Shown in pieces: positions 1 to 7,729 of a stretch of DNA of 7,845 nucleotides. Position numbers and translations under genes: made by a program. Position 1 is the first letter of the stretch. Every line of letters starts with the position of its first letter. Location: contig JABGQJ010000354.1 of the NCBI GenBank assembly GCA_018648945.1, positions 1 through 7,845 on the forward strand. The letters are read 5' to 3'. The notes under the pieces were generated by a model. That model was not told the DNA's origin, searched no databases, and was given only the letters and a program-made list of their open reading frames with translations. This stretch comes from Victivallales bacterium. GTDB lineage: Bacteria; Verrucomicrobiota; Lentisphaeria; Oligosphaerales; Lenti-02.

Positions 1-2
1 GC

Positions 3-3000
3 AACGCCGCCAAACGGCTCCTCGCCGTCCTTGATGCCGACCGCAACCACAGCCAAAAATGGACTGTCCCCGCAGGCCCGGAGGACGCCACCTACAGCGC
101 CCAGGCCATCCTGCGCCAGAAACCCACTGCGGCAAATGGACACCAGACGGTGTGGAAAAGCGTCAAGGCGCCCGCCGACCTTGCCGTCAAGGGGACCAAG
201 CTGACCATCAGCAAGATCGACGCCGCCTTCGTGCCCAAACAGGAGAAGCTGGAGGCCACCTACAAGATCGAGGGCACGGCACCCGCGAAGGGGCGCATCG
301 AGGTCTGGGGCGAACGCTACCCCAGCAAGAAGCCGGTCTATGTCGAAGTCTTCACGCCCGCCGCAGAGGAGAAGATCTGGAATACCTGGTTGGGGGGCGT
401 GGAACCGAAGAAGAAAGGCGATGCGCCAGACAAGAAGTACGGCGGAGCTATCGCCGAAGCCGGCCCCCTCAAGGGCAAGTACCTCACGCCCGAGTTCTCC
501 CCCTACCGTCTGCGCATCATCCTCGGGCCCGACGATGACACGGTCAAGGAGCCCTACGGCAAGGGTCTGGGAAAGGTGGTCGTCGCCGAGACCCAATTCG
601 AAGTCACCTATCAGAGCCTGAATATCCGGCTCCAGAAGGATCTGAACGAGGAAACGGCCGACAAGGACAACCAGCTGGCCAGGGTGCTCGGGGTGGAACC
701 TCGCGCTGCCACCGGCGAATACGCAGCGCTCGGACGCCTGCCCAAGGCCAACGAGCACGGCCGCATCCGCATCCCCACCGCGCGCTACTACCGAACCGGC
801 GAAGCACTGGACCAAGGCCAAGTCAACACCGCCGGACTCGGGTGGCATTACAGCCTCACCGCCAATTACATGAGCGACAACAGCGCCGCCATCGGGGGCG
901 GCGCCGGCAGCATCAAGCACGACATCGATGCCGATCACTACAGCCGGCCCGCCATTCCCCTGGAGTTCGAGCTTCGACTCAAGAGTCGTGACACTGCCAA
1001 GAACGCGGAGGCCGCGGGAGGCGGACTGCACGAGCGCGATGCGGTGGGACCGGCCATCATCGAACCCGTGGCCGCCGACTTCTTCCAGGGCTCGCTCTAC
1101 ACGGGAGGAAACGCCACCTTCACCGAGTATTGGCGAAAAGCTACCTTCATGGTCAAGCGTGGGACGCATACGGCCCCGCAGAGAAGCGGCGCCAACCCCA
1201 TCGTCAGCTACTGGCTGGCACGCTTCGTCGTGCAGGCCCCCGCCGGAACCCCTCAGACACGCTTCGCGACCAATGCGGCGGCCAATGCCAACCGCATCAC
1301 CGACCCGGCCTTCAAGTGGGCCGCCACCAAGGCCAAGGACGAACTGACCGTCTACATCAACCGCGCCAAGCTCGTGTGCGGCAGCAACGACGACTTCACC
1401 AAGAAGAAGTGTGACTTCAAGGAGCTCAACGACCACGAAGTCGAGCTCCAGGTCGGCCTCACCAAGGCCAACGACATCCTCTGGGTCGCCCGCCGTGACT
1501 CCGCCATCGCCTCGGGGCACGCCGACGAGGACGCTGAGTGGGGCAATTTCCCCCTCGGGACGAACTGCCACACCCATTACGGGGGCATACGGGGAGAGGA
1601 AGAGAACAATCTCTGGCTCGATGACTGGCCGCTCGCCGCGGCGGGCAACTGTCAACCCGTCATCGGCCGAAGTGCGGATGCCTATCCCTATGCAAACGGA
1701 GAGCACGTGAATATCGTGCCCGACGACGTGCCGGTCGATGCAGACCAGGAACGCGTCAAGGTCCAGGCCATGTGCGCCGGGGACAAGAAGGGCCTGGCCG
1801 GGATCCTCTTCTCGCCCTCCTACATCGCGGGAGATAGCTATGTGATCAAGGCACGGCTGGAGAGAAACCCGTTCGTGCGCAGTTTCGGTGACCTTGACCG
1901 GGTCACGCGGACGCCCTGGATGGAACCGAAAACCGGGGACATTGCCATATGGCGCCTGAACCGGATCACGCAGTCTCTGAGACTGCCCGACCCCGGCGCC
2001 GTGGGGCTCCACAACGTCGCCCCCAACCAGGTGGGCAGCCGGGCCGACAACCCGATGTCCGGACGAACACACCTGGCCGACGGGTACAACATGAACTTCC
2101 AGGACATCAATAACATGGTCGCCAAGGCCTTCAACGAATGGGTCATCGGGGATCCGAAGAAGATCCTCAGGATGACCAGGGCGAACCCCGTCCGGATGAC
2201 CGCGCCCGGGCATGGACTGAGTAGCGGCGACAACATCCGCATCCATGACGTAAAGGCCGCCAAAGGCACCGGTGCCGCCGTCGCACAATTCAACGGGACC
2301 TTCGTGGTCAGGAAGGTCGATAACGATACGGTGACGCTGCACAGCACCTACGACTTTGGGCAGCCCGACGGGGTCGGCGCCGGCGCCAACGGCACGGGAG
2401 CCGCCGCCAATTTCGATGTTACCACCGCCATCACCGCAGCGACCAAGGAAGCTCCCATCAAGATCACTGCCAACGGCCATGGTCTGGCCAATGGCAACGA
2501 GGTGCTCATCCAGGGCGTTCAGGGCAATGTGGCAGCCAACGGCACGTTCAAGATCAGGGCGGCAGACGCCAATACCTTCACGCTCGACGGCTCCGACGGA
2601 ACCAAAAGCGGCGACTACACGGCCAACAGCGGGACGGTCTACAACCCGGCACGCTGCGGCAGAATCGATGTCCATATCGGCGTGAACCTGAAAACGTACC
2701 GGGATGCCTACGTCGCCGCCATGGCCGCGGAGGGACTTGCGGGAACCATCCCCATGAACGGGTCCGGAGACGTCAAGAACGAAATCGTGCCCTGGGATCA
2801 CTACCGCGTCCGCCTGCCCCCGGGGATCCCCAACGACCGGCTCAACGTGGCCCGCAACACGATCAACGGACTGGCCGCTGGCACCTACTCCACCGCCGCC
2901 GGCGCCGCAGTCACCGCCGCCATCACCGCATGGCAGGGCGCTAACAACCCGGCAACCGGAAACCCCTGGGGCGCGGGAAGACCTGATGCCGCCCTCGGCG

Positions 3001-3701
3001 GGGGCGTGCCCAACATCCCCGAATCCCCAACCGGCGGCGCAGCCCCGTGGACCGCCACCCGCTACAAGAACTGGGTGAGCAGCAGCGTCACCAAGGTCTT
3101 CAGACGCATCATCCAGGCACTGACTCCCAGGATCGCCAACGTCAAGGATATGACCGTGATGAAGGCGGTGCGCTGGCCCAAAATCGGGCAGGATCCCGTC
3201 TGGTACAACCACAATCCCTACCAGCAGACCAACGTGTACACTGCGGGGATGTGCCTGGGGAGCGGCCAGTCGTTCTTCGAGTCACATCCGGCCCGACCCG
3301 CTCCCGGACTCTTCGAGCACGAGGAGCAACACGCCCTCCACCTGGTCCATTTCTCGGCTGGGAACTTTGGCTGGAAACACCACGACCAGGCCAGCCAGAA
3401 CTGCCGCATGAGCTATGGACACACCAACGGTATCATCGTCTCTCCCGCCGCCGCCGGCGGCCCCACGGTCGCCGGGACGCCCGTTGACAAAGGCTGGCCG
3501 CACAGACTCACCAACCCCCGCCCCAAACCCTGGGACTGGGGCGTACTGAGAGACCCGGCAGCCTGGAACAACCCCTCGATCCACCACTTCGCGGCAACCC
3601 GTGGCGCACTGGGCGACCCATGTGCCAAATGCATCATGAAGCTCAGGGGGTGGCAGGAGGATGTCCTACCTTGTGCCTGGAACCATCCAGACATGTTCTG
3701 A
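3..3701 (+). CDS. Large multidomain protein with C-terminal metzincin-like zinc peptidase domain (5' partial)
   Basis: The frame is open from the left edge, so the gene begins upstream. The in-frame GTG at 150 is internal, because the reading continues sensibly before it. 1232 residues are visible (residue n starts at base 3n). About residues 67-208 form an Ig-like beta domain (segments IEVWGERY, VYVEVFTP). A middle region carries FSPSYIAGDSY (from 603) and TGDIAIWR (644-651), which I associate with large uncharacterised bacterial proteins of this architecture. Two FCCH-like modules follow (about 723-790 and 807-880). The C-terminal part has HEEQHALHLVH (1106-1116), matching the metzincin pattern HExxHxxxxxH with His where Gly is usual. 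It is followed by NCRMSYG (Met-turn Met 1136) and CAKCIMKLRGW (Cys 1207, 1210). I infer a zinc-dependent peptidase, substrate unknown. Whether it is secreted cannot be judged without the N-terminus. It is the first visible gene of an operon with the next two. Confidence 0.85.
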   Translation, partial: NAAKRLLAVLDADRNHSQKWTVPAGPEDATYSAQAILRQKPTAANGHQTVWKSVKAPADLAVKGTKLTISKIDAAFVPKQEKLEATYKIEGTAPAKGRIEVWGERYPSKKPVYVEVFTPAAEEKIWNTWLGGVEPKKKGDAPDKKYGGAIAEAGPLKGKYLTPEFSPYRLRIILGPDDDTVKEPYGKGLGKVVVAETQFEVTYQSLNIRLQKDLNEETADKDNQLARVLGVEPRAATGEYAALGRLPKANEHGRIRIPTARYYRTGEALDQGQVNTAGLGWHYSLTANYMSDNSAAIGGGAGSIKHDIDADHYSRPAIPLEFELRLKSRDTAKNAEAAGGGLHERDAVGPAIIEPVAADFFQGSLYTGGNATFTEYWRKATFMVKRGTHTAPQRSGANPIVSYWLARFVVQAPAGTPQTRFATNAAANANRITDPAFKWAATKAKDELTVYINRAKLVCGSNDDFTKKKCDFKELNDHEVELQVGLTKANDILWVARRDSAIASGHADEDAEWGNFPLGTNCHTHYGGIRGEEENNLWLDDWPLAAAGNCQPVIGRSADAYPYANGEHVNIVPDDVPVDADQERVKVQAMCAGDKKGLAGILFSPSYIAGDSYVIKARLERNPFVRSFGDLDRVTRTPWMEPKTGDIAIWRLNRITQSLRLPDPGAVGLHNVAPNQVGSRADNPMSGRTHLADGYNMNFQDINNMVAKAFNEWVIGDPKKILRMTRANPVRMTAPGHGLSSGDNIRIHDVKAAKGTGAAVAQFNGTFVVRKVDNDTVTLHSTYDFGQPDGVGAGANGTGAAANFDVTTAITAATKEAPIKITANGHGLANGNEVLIQGVQGNVAANGTFKIRAADANTFTLDGSDGTKSGDYTANSGTVYNPARCGRIDVHIGVNLKTYRDAYVAAMAAEGLAGTIPMNGSGDVKNEIVPWDHYRVRLPPGIPNDRLNVARNTINGLAAGTYSTAAGAAVTAAITAWQGANNPATGNPWGAGRPDAALGGGVPNIPESPTGGAAPWTATRYKNWVSSSVTKVFRRIIQALTPRIANVKDMTVMKAVRWPKIGQDPVWYNHNPYQQTNVYTAGMCLGSGQSFFESHPARPAPGLFEHEEQHALHLVHFSAGNFGWKHHDQASQNCRMSYGHTNGIIVSPAAAGGPTVAGTPVDKGWPHRLTNPRPKPWDWGVLRDPAAWNNPSIHHFAATRGALGDPCAKCIMKLRGWQEDVLPCAWNHPDMF
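2169..2640 (+). repeat. Two tandem FCCH-like beta modules inside the large protein
   Basis: These are two diverged protein-level copies, roughly 2169-2370 and 2421-2640. Each has the order NPV/API, then GHGL-x-(S/N)-G-(D/N), a hydrophobic strand, NGTF, and a closing TVTL or TFTL strand. This pattern resembles the small beta module annotated as the FCCH-type domain in bacterial and phage surface or tail proteins. Between them is a Gly/Ala/Asn-rich linker. The first copy carries an extra Ala/Gly-rich stretch before NGTF. They sit between two helical-looking stretches (MNFQDINNMVAKAFNEWV before, YRDAYVAAMAAEGL after), so they may be inserted into another domain. Likely roles are spacing or binding. 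The family assignment is from pattern memory only. Confidence 0.55.
3318..3653 (+). other. Metzincin-like active-site region (HExxHxxxxxH, Met-turn, CxxC)
   Basis: The zinc-ligand candidates are His at 3318, 3330 and 3348, with the catalytic Glu at 3321. The Met-turn candidate is CRMSYG, with Met at 3408, twenty residues after the third His. A CxxC pair lies at 3621 and 3630 and is followed by IMKLRGW. The combination of a HExxH-plus-third-His motif, CxM and a later CxxC is reminiscent of archaemetzincins, but the spacing between Met-turn and CxxC is much longer here. The HD-x-A-x-x-NC-x-MSY and CxxC-x-x-K/R-LRGW blocks match a widespread unnamed bacterial family as far as I recall. Confidence 0.7.
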
Positions 3702-3709
3702 TAACCACC

Positions 3710-3714
3710 GGAGG
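3710..3714 (+). promoter_or_regulatory. Shine-Dalgarno site of the lipoprotein gene
   Basis: GGAGG lies 8 bases before the ATG at 3723, inside the 21-base gap after the TGA of the large gene. It favours the 3723 start, which adds the lipoprotein signal, over the in-frame ATG at 3840. No promoter is evident in the gap, so the gene is probably read from an upstream promoter. Confidence 0.8.
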
Positions 3715-3722
3715 CCCGGACT

Positions 3723-5357
3723 ATGTCTCTGAGATACGTGGTGCCGGTGCTCCTTGCGGGCCTCGGGCTCGCGGCCGGATGTACCGGAAGTGCCCAGGAG
3801 CAGGTGCCCCTAACCCCAGCAGGCAAGGGTGAGACTACGATGAACTTAATGCCAGAACCCGGTCCGGATACCAGGGACCTAACACTTGAAGCGCACACCG
3901 GTGAGGGGTGGGACAGCAGGCTCGTCCCGGAGCAGGCGGCAATTTTCCGCCTTACCCTGACCAACACAGGTCGCCAGGGCTGCGAAGTCGTCTCCATGGA
4001 CGGGAACTCCGATACGCCGAGAGTTCAGCTCCTCGACACTGACGGCGTGTTGACTGATGGCGCTACCCCCCGTGCCCTCGAAAGTACCATGTTCGGAGAC
4101 CTGGAGCCCCCCGTCAATCAGCCTCTTGTCACCCGGCAACTGGCTGGCAAGGAGCAGGAGACGACGTTCGTGAACCTCTGGAACTTCGCCCGAAGACCCC
4201 CTTTGGGAGCCTACAACTTCGAGGCCATCCACACAGCCGGCGTCGACGGCGGGGCCATCGCCGCCAAGCGGATCCCATTCCAGATCGTTCCCGCACACAT
4301 CGGCAGCGCCGCCATGGCCTACGACACACCGGGACACTCGGGATCGGTTCTGGCCTGGACAGCAACAGCACCCCAAATCGGCACGATCCTGCTGGTCCGC
4401 GTGTCCGGGAACCTCGGACACAGCACCGTCCAGTCGGGCGGCATCCCGCAGGCCAAAGTACCCGTCGGCGTGAGTCTGGCCACCAGCATCGTGCCGCTGG
4501 GCCTCACCACCAACGGCGGCGGCTGGGTGGCAATGGCGGACGGCAAACGCATCACGATCTTCCGCCACGATCTCGCCGCCCCCGTCCGCCAGGGAGTCCC
4601 CGTCGAGTCTCCCGTCGCGAACCCCCTTCTCCTGCAACGCTTCCCCGACCGCGGACATGCCGTCGTGCTGGCAACGGGGGAGGGGCCTCGCGGTCCGGCA
4701 CTCATGGGCGTGACCGTTGCGGAAGATGGGGCCCCGGCCAAGCCGTGGACCGTACCTCTGGCCGCTCGGCCCGTACACGCAGCCTGTGTCTCCGGCCCGA
4801 AGGGCCCCATCTCCCTGCTCCTCATCAGTGAGACCGCGACCGAGACACACATCCGTCGCATGGAAATAGACGAGTCCGGAGAGGTCCTGGCGGAAGAGAC
4901 GGTGGTGCGCACAACCGGCAACCGCGTGCTGGCTGTGGCACCCGACATGCGGCCTGGTCAGCCCCCGGCTTTCGTCCTTCTAGAAGCCGATCCCGGCCAG
5001 CATAACCGCATCCGGACCGTCGTCCTCCCCCTCGACGGTGGCCCCCGGGTGCCGGAGGGTATGACTGTCCTCGCGGGCTGGCCCGGGCTCGACGCCGAAG
5101 GGGAAGGCACGCCCGCCCCCGCAGCGGAGATCTGCCTGGAAATGGCCCTCGACGGTATCCCGTGGGTCGCCCTCACCGACGCCGCCGGGGCCCTCTATGG
5201 AGGGCGCATAGGTGGGCGTCTGGCACTGCTGCGCGACGCCGAGGCAGGCCGGAAGGCCATGTGCCCACACATCGCCGCCCTCTATGAAGGCACGACCATC
5301 GCTTGCTTTACCGAGACCGGCGCGCTCTTCCACGCCGGCGCCCCAGGAGACCAGTAA
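3723..5357 (+). CDS. Predicted lipoprotein with Ig-like and beta-propeller-like regions
   Basis: The product is 544 residues. Residues 1-20 look like a lipoprotein signal: one Arg near the start, a hydrophobic core (VVPVLLAGLGLAA), then Gly and Cys20 as the candidate lipidated residue. The -3 position is Ala rather than the preferred Leu, so the lipobox is acceptable but not ideal. Residues about 50-188 read as an Ig-like beta-sandwich (IFRLTLTNTG early, LGAYNFEAIH and IPFQIV late), like domains that describe extra-cytoplasmic proteins. From about 190 to 540 there are repeated short beta segments with alternating turns (GWVAMADGKRITIF, HAVVLATG, WVALTDAAGALYGG), suggesting a propeller-like fold without a clear repeat consensus. 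No catalytic motif is visible. The gene sits 21 bases after the large peptidase-like gene and 2 bases before the wall-hydrolase gene, so it is probably translated with both. It could be an envelope partner, a receptor or a protective protein; I do not recognise a named family. Confidence 0.88.
   Translation: MSLRYVVPVLLAGLGLAAGCTGSAQEQVPLTPAGKGETTMNLMPEPGPDTRDLTLEAHTGEGWDSRLVPEQAAIFRLTLTNTGRQGCEVVSMDGNSDTPRVQLLDTDGVLTDGATPRALESTMFGDLEPPVNQPLVTRQLAGKEQETTFVNLWNFARRPPLGAYNFEAIHTAGVDGGAIAAKRIPFQIVPAHIGSAAMAYDTPGHSGSVLAWTATAPQIGTILLVRVSGNLGHSTVQSGGIPQAKVPVGVSLATSIVPLGLTTNGGGWVAMADGKRITIFRHDLAAPVRQGVPVESPVANPLLLQRFPDRGHAVVLATGEGPRGPALMGVTVAEDGAPAKPWTVPLAARPVHAACVSGPKGPISLLLISETATETHIRRMEIDESGEVLAEETVVRTTGNRVLAVAPDMRPGQPPAFVLLEADPGQHNRIRTVVLPLDGGPRVPEGMTVLAGWPGLDAEGEGTPAPAAEICLEMALDGIPWVALTDAAGALYGGRIGGRLALLRDAEAGRKAMCPHIAALYEGTTIACFTETGALFHAGAPGDQ
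5345..5349 (+). promoter_or_regulatory. Shine-Dalgarno site of the wall-hydrolase gene
   Basis: AGGAG ends 10 bases before the ATG at 5360 and lies inside the last codons of the lipoprotein gene, whose TAA is at 5355-5357. This supports ATG 5360 over the in-frame TTG at 5303, which would add a basic 19-residue stretch (Arg-rich) that overlaps the upstream gene and has no comparable site. The arrangement suggests translational coupling. Confidence 0.75.
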
Positions 5358-5359
5358 CG

Positions 5360-7555
5360 ATGCCGCGCCCAACCACCAATCCCTACGGAGAACGCGTTCT
5401 GCGGTTCCAGACCCCGGCGCTCACGGGCAAGGATGTCTGGGACCTGCAGATCAAGCTCATCGGGTGGGGGTCCGGGAGCGACAACGACGGCATCGGCGTG
5501 CCCATGGAGCCGGTGCGTGTCACCGGGACCTTCGATGCCACGACGCGCGATGCGGTGATGCGCTTCCAGAAGGCCCACGACCTCCCTATCACCGGCACCG
5601 TCGATGGCAGCGTGTTCCGCACTGTCGACCACGAAGCCGCCCGCCACCCCATCCTCCTCCACCACCTGAAATGCCCCTGCGTCCACAAAGAGAACGACGG
5701 CCCCATTTTCTGCCGCTGTACCGAGCACTCCGATGACGGCAAACCCGGGGTGTGTAAAGGCTTCGGTATGAAACGGTTTGCCGGGAAGTTCCTCCTCGAC
5801 GGTGTCAAACTCGCCGACAATACCGACATCAGCACCGAGAAACTCGACCTCTACGACAGGCAGGAATACGAGGGCATGGATAAGGCTGTGCTCTGGGCCC
5901 TGCGCGCCCTCTGCCACCGCGCCGAACTGAAGGTCATCCGGATCAACGCCGGTTACCGCTGCTGGATCGATAACTACCACCACACCGACGATACCCGCTG
6001 GCAGCACCGCCGCTCCACCTTCCACTTCGGCAAAGCCATCGAGTTCCACACCCTCGACCCAGGCTGCACAAAGACCGGATGGGACGACGCGGCTACCCAC
6101 TGCCCCGAGTGCGAGGCCATCCGTCTGCGGGCCATCGCGAAATGCGGCTTCCAGTTGCGCTGGCAGGAGGAGAACCGGGTCAGTGTCGCCGAAGTCAGCA
6201 AGACCGCTCGCCCCCCGGCCACCCCTTTCAGCATCCACATCGACACCGTCCGCCGGCTCGAACGCGAGGCCGATGAGTTCGCCAAGACCGATAAAGACGC
6301 CGAGAAACCCCTCTATGAGGGCAAGCTCAACACCACCCTTTTTCCCGTCGACCTCGGTGCCGGTCACGACCCCAAAACTGCGGCCAGTCAACCGTTCTTC
6401 CTCAATACCGAGACCGGCCCGGGAGGCTGGTTCCCCCTCGGCAAATCACGCCTGTTCCATGGCGGCATCCACCTGTACGTGGGTGCCGGCACGAAAGTCC
6501 GCGCCATCGCCGACGGCGAGATCGTCGGCTGCCGCGCCGGAGATGCCGAGGAGCAGCCGCACGGGTCGAGGAACTTCGTGCTGATCAAGCACAAGCTGCT
6601 CGGTAAGGGCACCTGGGAGAACAAGGAGTTCTACAGCCTCTACATGCACTTGGACGGCGAGAAGGCGGGCGCCCAGGCCAAAACACGATGGCGACGGGAG
6701 CTGTACCTCCAGAGCAAACGCCATGTCGTGGCCTCGGCCACCTGCCCGAAACTGGTTCAGAAGACCTTCGGCACCGACAAACGGCTCCTCTGCAAAGAAG
6801 GCCTGGCTCCGGGGGACCGCGCGGAGGTCACCGGCAATGCCGTCGCCGCCAAGACCCTCGATGACCGCGCCCCGGCCAACTCCGAGGTGGTGAAACTGGG
6901 GGGGACAGCCCCGGCCTACATCCCGACCAAGTGGGAGAACAAGGAACTGTCCAAGATCGCCGATGCCGTCGCCGGACTGACGGCCAAACTCGCCAAGGGT
7001 GCTGTGGTCGGGCTCAAGGAGCCCATTGCCGTCCACGCCGGCGAACTCCTGGGACAGGTCGCCAAGGGGGCCACACACGACTCGCTGAAAGCCGCCGGCA
7101 CGTTCCTGCATTTCGAGACCTTCGCCGCTGCTTCTCTGCCGGTCGGCCCCCTGGGATTCGTGGCCGTCTCGGGACCGACTGACCTCAAGAAAGCAGCCGA
7201 TCGGAAGGAGGCCGTCGACGCACTCATCAAAGCCCGGGTGCTGCCGCAGCCAACCGATGGCGTCCTCCTCGAGTCCGAGCTCCAATCGATCATCGGCAAG
7301 GCACCGTATGGGGCGCTCCTGCGCAGTACCACCTTCAGGGCCGCCAGTCACTGGGCCGTAGACTGGGATGCAGCCCTCAAACAGGCCGCCTGCTTCGGCT
7401 TCCTCAAAGACACGGACCGCGATGCCCTGGCAAAAGCCTTCAACACGTACTCATGGTGGGCTGACGTCAAGAAACAACAGGGCGCGATCCCGGCGCCGGA
7501 AACGATCTACTACTACCATCCCATCACCCTGATCCTGCAGATCGCCTACGCGTGA
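5360..7555 (+). CDS. Multidomain peptidoglycan hydrolase: PG-binding, M15-like and M23-like domains
   Basis: The product is 731 residues from ATG 5360, with no signal peptide visible. Residues about 22-90 are a peptidoglycan-binding domain (DVWDLQIKL, then GTFDATTRDAVMRFQ). Residues 104-135 hold CPC, CRC and a further Cys, possibly a metal site. An M15-like D,D-carboxypeptidase domain follows: GYR at 198-200, His222 in HFGKAIEF with Glu228 where Asp is usual, and His293 in HIDT. An M23-like domain has HGGIH (His367, His371; Asp is canonical at the second), YMHLD (His430) and FLHFE (His584; the first His of the usual HxH is Phe582). About 145 residues separate YMHLD from that last motif, more than I expect for M23. 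The end is YYYHPI (His720), seen in related hydrolase-like proteins as I recall. The expected action is cutting peptide crosslinks of peptidoglycan; whether both domains are active is unsure. It is the last gene of the operon. Lack of a leader suggests non-Sec export or injection (inference). Confidence 0.88.
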   Translation: MPRPTTNPYGERVLRFQTPALTGKDVWDLQIKLIGWGSGSDNDGIGVPMEPVRVTGTFDATTRDAVMRFQKAHDLPITGTVDGSVFRTVDHEAARHPILLHHLKCPCVHKENDGPIFCRCTEHSDDGKPGVCKGFGMKRFAGKFLLDGVKLADNTDISTEKLDLYDRQEYEGMDKAVLWALRALCHRAELKVIRINAGYRCWIDNYHHTDDTRWQHRRSTFHFGKAIEFHTLDPGCTKTGWDDAATHCPECEAIRLRAIAKCGFQLRWQEENRVSVAEVSKTARPPATPFSIHIDTVRRLEREADEFAKTDKDAEKPLYEGKLNTTLFPVDLGAGHDPKTAASQPFFLNTETGPGGWFPLGKSRLFHGGIHLYVGAGTKVRAIADGEIVGCRAGDAEEQPHGSRNFVLIKHKLLGKGTWENKEFYSLYMHLDGEKAGAQAKTRWRRELYLQSKRHVVASATCPKLVQKTFGTDKRLLCKEGLAPGDRAEVTGNAVAAKTLDDRAPANSEVVKLGGTAPAYIPTKWENKELSKIADAVAGLTAKLAKGAVVGLKEPIAVHAGELLGQVAKGATHDSLKAAGTFLHFETFAAASLPVGPLGFVAVSGPTDLKKAADRKEAVDALIKARVLPQPTDGVLLESELQSIIGKAPYGALLRSTTFRAASHWAVDWDAALKQAACFGFLKDTDRDALAKAFNTYSWWADVKKQQGAIPAPETIYYYHPITLILQIAYA

Positions 7556-7611
7556 TGGAGCGATCGGGACTCGTCGATGAGCACGCCGTGCACGCCCGAG
7601 CGTCCGGGGTT

Positions 7612-7637
7612 TCGTTGTTGCCTGCGGAGGCGAACGA
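7612..7637 (+). terminator. Possible transcript-end hairpin after the operon
   Basis: TCGTT pairs with AACGA and, after a 3:1 internal loop, GCCT pairs with AGGC around a GCGG tetraloop. It begins 57 bases after the hydrolase stop codon. There is no T-run after it, so it is not a classical intrinsic terminator; it may stabilise the 3' end or be chance. Confidence 0.3.
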
Positions 7638-7729
7638 TAGACAGGAGATTGCTTTCCGACCACGGGAAGGAAGATAGAGCGGGGTGGCTGCGGACGCAGC
7701 GAATGCTCGCGCCCCGTAGGCCCCACTGG

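Noticed and set aside
150..152. GTG as the start of the large gene
   Set aside because: The same frame is open with sensible protein sequence (for example KWTVPAGPEDATYSAQAIL) from base 3, and no ribosome site precedes the GTG; the real start is upstream of the window.
3702..3722. Independent promoter or terminator between the first two genes
   Set aside because: Only 21 bases, taken up by the stop end and a Shine-Dalgarno site; no hairpin or promoter fits.
3879..4850. 323-residue minus-strand frame opposite the lipoprotein gene
   Set aside because: It has no motif or start signal, and the plus strand carries a signal peptide, ribosome site and coherent protein.
5303..5305. TTG start extending the wall hydrolase by 19 residues
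   Set aside because: The added residues are Arg/Pro-rich, overlap the lipoprotein gene in another frame and lack a ribosome site; ATG 5360 has AGGAG in place.
5282..6391. 369-residue minus-strand frame opposite the wall hydrolase
   Set aside because: It is antisense to recognisable domains and has the Gly/Val/Ala/Asp-rich, featureless composition typical of a shadow in GC-rich coding DNA.
6446..7351. 301-residue minus-strand frame
   Set aside because: It lies opposite the M23-like part of the hydrolase; composition is that of a shadow frame.
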